17,803 nt of DNA, from the NCBI GenBank assembly GCA_025455205.1, contig JALOMZ010000004.1, forward strand, positions 1 to 17,803, given 5' to 3'. Below are positions 14,815 to 17,803 of this stretch, one piece after another. This DNA comes from Chitinophagaceae bacterium. Lineage in GTDB: Bacteria > Bacteroidota > Bacteroidia > Chitinophagales > Chitinophagaceae. The notes under the pieces are model-generated. The model did not search any database. It worked only from the letters and a program-made list of their open reading frames with translations, and was not told where the DNA came from. The first letter of the stretch is position 1. Every line of letters starts with the position of its first letter. The position numbers were made by a program, and so were the translations under genes.

Positions 14815-15674
14815 CCGGAAAATGTATAATCGAGCCGGCCAAGTACAAGACCTCCCCAACCCACCTGATTAACAACTACATTGTCTCCTTTTTTATTGCG
14901 GATCACCTCCGGTTCCCGCATGAAAGTGTGGGTGTGGCCGCCAATGATCAGGTCGATATTTTCCGTTTCGGCTGCCAGTATTTTATCACTTACCTTATTT
15001 GCTTCCCGGTACTGGTATCCCAGGTGGCTGAGGCAAATGATGAGGTCGCATTTTTCCTGGTGTTTCAGCACATGGGCTGTTTCATTGGCACGCACCACCG
15101 GATCCTGGTAAACAGTATTGCCGTAGAGGTTGTCTGGTACCAGTCCTTTGAGTTCAATGCCCACACCTAAAACCCCAATCTTCAGTTTTCCCTTGCGGAA
15201 GGTTTTATAGGGAGCATGCAGGTGTTCCATTGGTGTACCGGAGAAATTGTAATTGCAGATGATAACGGGAAAACGGGCATGCTGCAGCTGGTTGGCGAAG
15301 TTTTCCAGGCCGGCATCGAAGTCGTGGTTGCCCATGGTGCAGGCATCATATCCCATGGCGGTCATGGCCTTAATTTCCGGTTCACCCTTGTACATATTGA
15401 AATACGGGGTTCCCTGAAATATGTCGCCTGCATCCAGCAGCAGCACTTGCTGGTGCTGGCGGCGTATGCTTTCAATGATGGCTGCCCTGGCTGCCACACC
15501 ACCCATGCCCTGGTTGCGTCCGCCATCCATGGGAAAGGGATCCAGGCGGCTGTGCACATCGTTGGTGTGCAGTATCACAAGGTGCTCGGCCTCGTTGCCG
15601 GCGCTTGCCCAGCCGGGAATGGCCATGGCAGCCCCGGCGGCAGCGGTTTGCCTGATAAAAGATCTTCGGTTCAT
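14751..15674 (-). CDS. Metallophosphatase, 5'-nucleotidase catalytic domain with Tat signal
   Basis: A 307-residue protein equal to the N-terminal, metal-dependent half of a bacterial 5'-nucleotidase (UshA type). It begins with a Tat-like signal (NRRSFIRQTAAAGAAMAIPG, then WASAG). The calcineurin-like metal-binding motifs are all present in order: HTNDVHS (36-42), DAGDIFQG (81-88), GNHDFD (115-120), SHLGY (216-220) and GGHTHT (245-250). A dinuclear metal centre and a secreted phosphoesterase activity are therefore expected. The C-terminal substrate-specificity domain is missing and is supplied by the gene 18 bases upstream. The last residues (NKKNFFGS, EKKTTT) are encoded by unusually A/T-rich DNA. 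Confidence 0.93.
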   Translation of the reverse strand: MNRRSFIRQTAAAGAAMAIPGWASAGNEAEHLVILHTNDVHSRLDPFPMDGGRNQGMGGVAARAAIIESIRRQHQQVLLLDAGDIFQGTPYFNMYKGEPEIKAMTAMGYDACTMGNHDFDAGLENFANQLQHARFPVIICNYNFSGTPMEHLHAPYKTFRKGKLKIGVLGVGIELKGLVPDNLYGNTVYQDPVVRANETAHVLKHQEKCDLIICLSHLGYQYREANKVSDKILAAETENIDLIIGGHTHTFMREPEVIRNKKGDNVVVNQVGWGGLVLGRLDYTFSGVNKKNFFGSRAIAIEKKTTT

Positions 15675-15692
15675 ACTTTCAGGTTCCTTGTT

Positions 15693-16439
15693 TTACTGGT
15701 TGATCTGTACCCGGTTCATCATGGGCAGTTCTATGCGCCTGCCACTGGATGTGATGTCCTTTACATACTGAATGAGTGCATCCCGCTGGAGATAGCCTTT
15801 GTTCTGCTGGGGCAGGTTTGCCAGCATACTGCAGTCGTCGCCGCCGTTGGCCACATAGTCGGATAGGGCAATCACATATTCGCTACCGGCATCAATCGGT
15901 TTTCCGTTTATCTGTATGTCGCGGGCCTTGCGCCCTTCCACCCGGTAGGTGCCGCCACTGAGGGGCCAGCCACCGCGGCCGGCAATATGGTCCATAAGCG
16001 CCTGCAACTGGTTGCCATTAAGGCGCAGCAACACCAGGAGGTTGTCGAAGGGCATCAGCTCGTAAATGGTGCCCACCCTTATGGGGCCCGCTGGCAGGTT
16101 GTTCAGGCGGATGCCACCGGTGTTCATAAGGGCCAGGTCTACCCGGGTGCCGAACACCTTTTCGGCGGCTGCCAGGTAGGCATCTGTCATGAAGAAGCCC
16201 AGGCTATTCTCCGGCATCCGCTTTTCCAGCGGTACCGCCAGATCGCCAATCACCTGGCCCATGGTCTGCTGCAGGGAGGAGGCATAGGGCGCCAGCAACT
16301 GCTGTACGGAACTGTCGGCCTGCGAGGGCGACACATCGTACCGGGTATAGGCTACCTGCGGCGCCGGCTGGTAGAAACGCGGCGAGCAGGCCGCCAGCCC
16401 CAGGAGGCAGAGCAAGCCAATGGTGTAGTGGTTTTTCAT
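15693..16439 (-). CDS. 5'-nucleotidase C-terminal domain lipoprotein
   Basis: About 248 residues. The ATG at 16439 is chosen over an upstream TTG in frame because it opens a lipoprotein signal directly: MKNHYTIGLLCLLGLAAC, lipobox LAAC with Cys18. The rest matches the 5_nucleotid_C domain: ENSLGFFMTDAYLAAA, NTGGIR (substrate-site motif at about 105-110), GTIYELMPFDNLLVLL and SDYVANGGDDCSML near the end. In UshA-type enzymes this domain binds the nucleotide base and closes over the catalytic domain. Here it is a separate lipid-anchored protein and the metallophosphatase follows 18 bases downstream, so the two are probably made together and may assemble into one enzyme. That assembly is inferred. 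Confidence 0.92.
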   Translation of the reverse strand: MKNHYTIGLLCLLGLAACSPRFYQPAPQVAYTRYDVSPSQADSSVQQLLAPYASSLQQTMGQVIGDLAVPLEKRMPENSLGFFMTDAYLAAAEKVFGTRVDLALMNTGGIRLNNLPAGPIRVGTIYELMPFDNLLVLLRLNGNQLQALMDHIAGRGGWPLSGGTYRVEGRKARDIQINGKPIDAGSEYVIALSDYVANGGDDCSMLANLPQQNKGYLQRDALIQYVKDITSSGRRIELPMMNRVQINQ

Positions 16440-16527
16440 AAAGGGCGGCAAAATTGCGTATCAAATTAATATTACCAACAATTTTCCAGCTGCCCGCCCC
16501 ATAAAAATTCTGAAAGCAAAATGCATG

Positions 16528-16535
16528 TAGCTTTG
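16528..16535 (+). promoter_or_regulatory. Putative -7 box (TAGCTTTG) for the DUF3127 gene
   Basis: TAGCTTTG fits TAnnTTTG at all fixed positions and lies 79 bases before the ATG at 16615. I see no good TTTG at -33 spacing. The gap 16440-16614 also holds the divergent start region of the 5'-nucleotidase C-terminal gene. Confidence 0.35.
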
Positions 16536-16614
16536 GCGCCCATTTTTGTGTAAACAATCCGGCGGCTGGTTGCAGATTTTCAAATGGCCGGCCGGAAATA
16601 ATCCTGATAATAAC

Positions 16615-16989
16615 ATGTCGTACGAAATGACCGGCAAAATTGCCGCCATCTATCCCACGGTACAGCGAACCGAGAGTTTCAAGACCCGCGAATTTGTAGT
16701 AGAGAAAACGGAAGATATCGGCAGCCGCACCATTACCAACTATATCAAGTTTCAGTGTGTGCAGGACAAGACTGCCCTGCTCGACCGCATGAAGGTGGGC
16801 GAAGAGGTGAAGGTGCATTTCAACCTCAAAGGCACCAAATGGGTGAAGGAAGGACGTGAAAACTATATCACCAACCTCGATGCCTGGCGTATCGAAAGCT
16901 TTGTGCCCAATGGAGCCCAAGCGCCTGCCCCCGACCAGTATAATGACATGCCGGCGGCCGACTTTGCGCCCGATGACCTTCCTTTCTGA
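16615..16989 (+). CDS. DUF3127 protein with SSB-like C-terminal tip
   Basis: A 124-residue protein. The ATG at 16615 (MSYEMTGKIAAIYPTVQ) is chosen because sequence upstream in the same frame looks non-coding. Segments typical of DUF3127 are SFKTREFVVEKTED, NYIKFQCVQDKTALLD, GEEVKVHFNLKGTKW and the closing NYITNLDAWRIE, a pattern of five strands suggesting an OB fold. After residue 97 comes a short Pro/Ala/Gln linker and an acidic end FAPDDLPF, strongly like the partner-binding tip of single-stranded DNA-binding proteins (DDDIPF in E. coli SSB). A role in binding single-stranded nucleic acid and recruiting repair or replication proteins is inferred; the family has no assigned function that I know of. 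The FAD dehydrogenase gene starts 47 bases downstream on the same strand. Confidence 0.87.
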   Translation: MSYEMTGKIAAIYPTVQRTESFKTREFVVEKTEDIGSRTITNYIKFQCVQDKTALLDRMKVGEEVKVHFNLKGTKWVKEGRENYITNLDAWRIESFVPNGAQAPAPDQYNDMPAADFAPDDLPF

Positions 16990-17036
16990 TCCATGGCCAT
17001 CCGGTCTTTTTGGGATAAATACCTGAACATCCAGCC

Positions 17037-17803
17037 ATGCAGAAGCTACTCAACCTGCGGGTGCTCCCCGCTGAGGCCGCCGATGATACCATCATCCGGC
17101 AACTGGTGTCGGCCGATGCCGGCGTGCCTCCTTCGCGGGTGCACGGATACTATTTCACCAGGCGCTCCATTGATGCCAGGGGCAGAACTGTATGGGTGAA
17201 CCTGCAGGTCAACGCATTCATTGATGAGCCCTGCCAGGAGCGTCCGCTGCAGTCGTTTCATTTCCGGGATGTGCGCCAGGCGTCAAAGCAGGTGCTGATT
17301 GTTGGTGCCGGCCCGGCTGGTCTGTTTGCCGCCCTGCAATGCCTGGAACTGGGCATCAAACCGGTGGTGCTGGAGCGGGGCAAGGACGTGCGCAGCCGAC
17401 GCCGCGACCTGGCAGCCATGAACAAGCAGGGCGAGGTGAACCCGGAAAGCAACTACTGCTTTGGTGAGGGCGGTGCCGGCACCTACAGCGATGGTAAGCT
17501 ATATACCAGGAGCAACAAGCGTGGCGATATAAACCGGATCCTGCACCTGCTGGTGCATTTTGGTGCCGACGAACGCATCCTCTACGAATCGCATCCGCAT
17601 ATTGGTACCAACAAGTTGCCCCACATCATCACGGCCATGCGGGAAGCGATCATTGCCTGCGGTGGTGAAGTGCATTTTGGAGAGAAACTGGTTGACCTGG
17701 ATATCAGGTCCGGCAAAATTGCAGCAGCGATAACAACACAGGGGAACCGGTTTGAGGCCGATGACTTCATTTTAGCAACGGGCCATTCCGCCCGCGATAT
17801 CTA
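17037..17803 (+). CDS. FAD-dependent dehydrogenase (COG2509-type), 3' end outside window
   Basis: The frame is open from the ATG at 17037 to the window end (255 codons), so roughly half the protein is missing if it has the usual length near 520. The N-terminal 80 residues form a small domain (LNLRVLPAEAADD, VHGYYFTRRSIDARG, VWVNLQVNAF) typical of this group. Then comes the FAD-binding VLIVGAGPAGLFAAL (residues 86-100) with the second-strand Glu in VVLERGKDVRSR. The FGEGGAGTYSDGKLYTR segment is characteristic of COG2509 'uncharacterised FAD-dependent dehydrogenases'. ILATGHSARDI near the edge is the ATG-type motif. Substrate and pathway are unknown. It may be co-transcribed with the DUF3127 gene (47-base gap, no terminator). 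Confidence 0.9.
   Translation, partial: MQKLLNLRVLPAEAADDTIIRQLVSADAGVPPSRVHGYYFTRRSIDARGRTVWVNLQVNAFIDEPCQERPLQSFHFRDVRQASKQVLIVGAGPAGLFAALQCLELGIKPVVLERGKDVRSRRRDLAAMNKQGEVNPESNYCFGEGGAGTYSDGKLYTRSNKRGDINRILHLLVHFGADERILYESHPHIGTNKLPHIITAMREAIIACGGEVHFGEKLVDLDIRSGKIAAAITTQGNRFEADDFILATGHSARDI

Noticed and set aside
16993..17199. Short plus-strand open frame starting MAIRSFWDKYLN between DUF3127 and the dehydrogenase
   Set aside because: It overlaps the well-supported dehydrogenase N-terminus in another frame and has no recognisable content.

Overview
This window looks like chromosomal DNA from a member of the Bacteroidota, most likely the Chitinophagales/Chitinophagaceae. Signs are a PD40/OmpA-type protein, an adjacent DUF1800 and DUF1501 pair with a type IX secretion (T9SS) sorting domain on the second, a TonB-dependent receptor with an N-terminal carboxypeptidase-regulatory domain, the usual absence of Shine-Dalgarno sites, and several TAnnTTTG-type -7 boxes. 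Coding density is high. No intergenic gap exceeds about 175 bases, and I see no mobile element, CRISPR array, tRNA or rRNA. It reads as a core-genome segment, not a mobile accessory island.

Layout. 1-1376 (-): the 5' part of an exported TPR/PD40 protein that runs off the left edge. 1513-4814 (+): DUF1800 then DUF1501. 4901-7818 (+): TonB-dependent receptor plus a downstream lipoprotein, probably one outer-membrane uptake unit. 7893-8510 (+): a small outer-membrane beta-barrel protein with its own promoter and a strong terminator. 12203-8600 (-): a tightly packed four-gene operon: RluB-type pseudouridine synthase, TIP30-like NAD(P)-binding protein, GH18 chitinase-like protein and GluQ-type tRNA-Asp modifying enzyme. 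The first two junctions are ATGA overlaps and the last has a 6-base gap. 13020-12289 (-): a Spy-like periplasmic protein with an internally duplicated core. 14612-13179 (-): dnaA. 16439-14751 (-): a 5'-nucleotidase whose C-terminal and catalytic domains are separate genes in reversed order. 16615-16989 (+): DUF3127 protein with an SSB-like C-terminal tip. 17037-end (+): an FAD-dependent dehydrogenase cut off by the window edge.

How parts work together. The receptor, lipoprotein and PD40 protein act at the outer membrane. DUF1501 carries a T9SS tail and is probably exported to the surface with its DUF1800 partner. The minus-strand operon mixes two RNA-modifying enzymes (rRNA pseudouridine, queuosine-tRNA glutamylation) with a chitinase-like secreted enzyme. 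dnaA lies next to an A-tract-rich stretch holding one consensus DnaA box, which could mark part of a replication origin.

I found no clearly new defence or mobile system. The observations most worth checking are the receptor/lipoprotein cassette, the SSB-like tail on DUF3127, the split 5'-nucleotidase, the duplicated Spy-like protein with an OmpR-type direct repeat upstream, and promoters that appear to give leaderless or nearly leaderless mRNAs.
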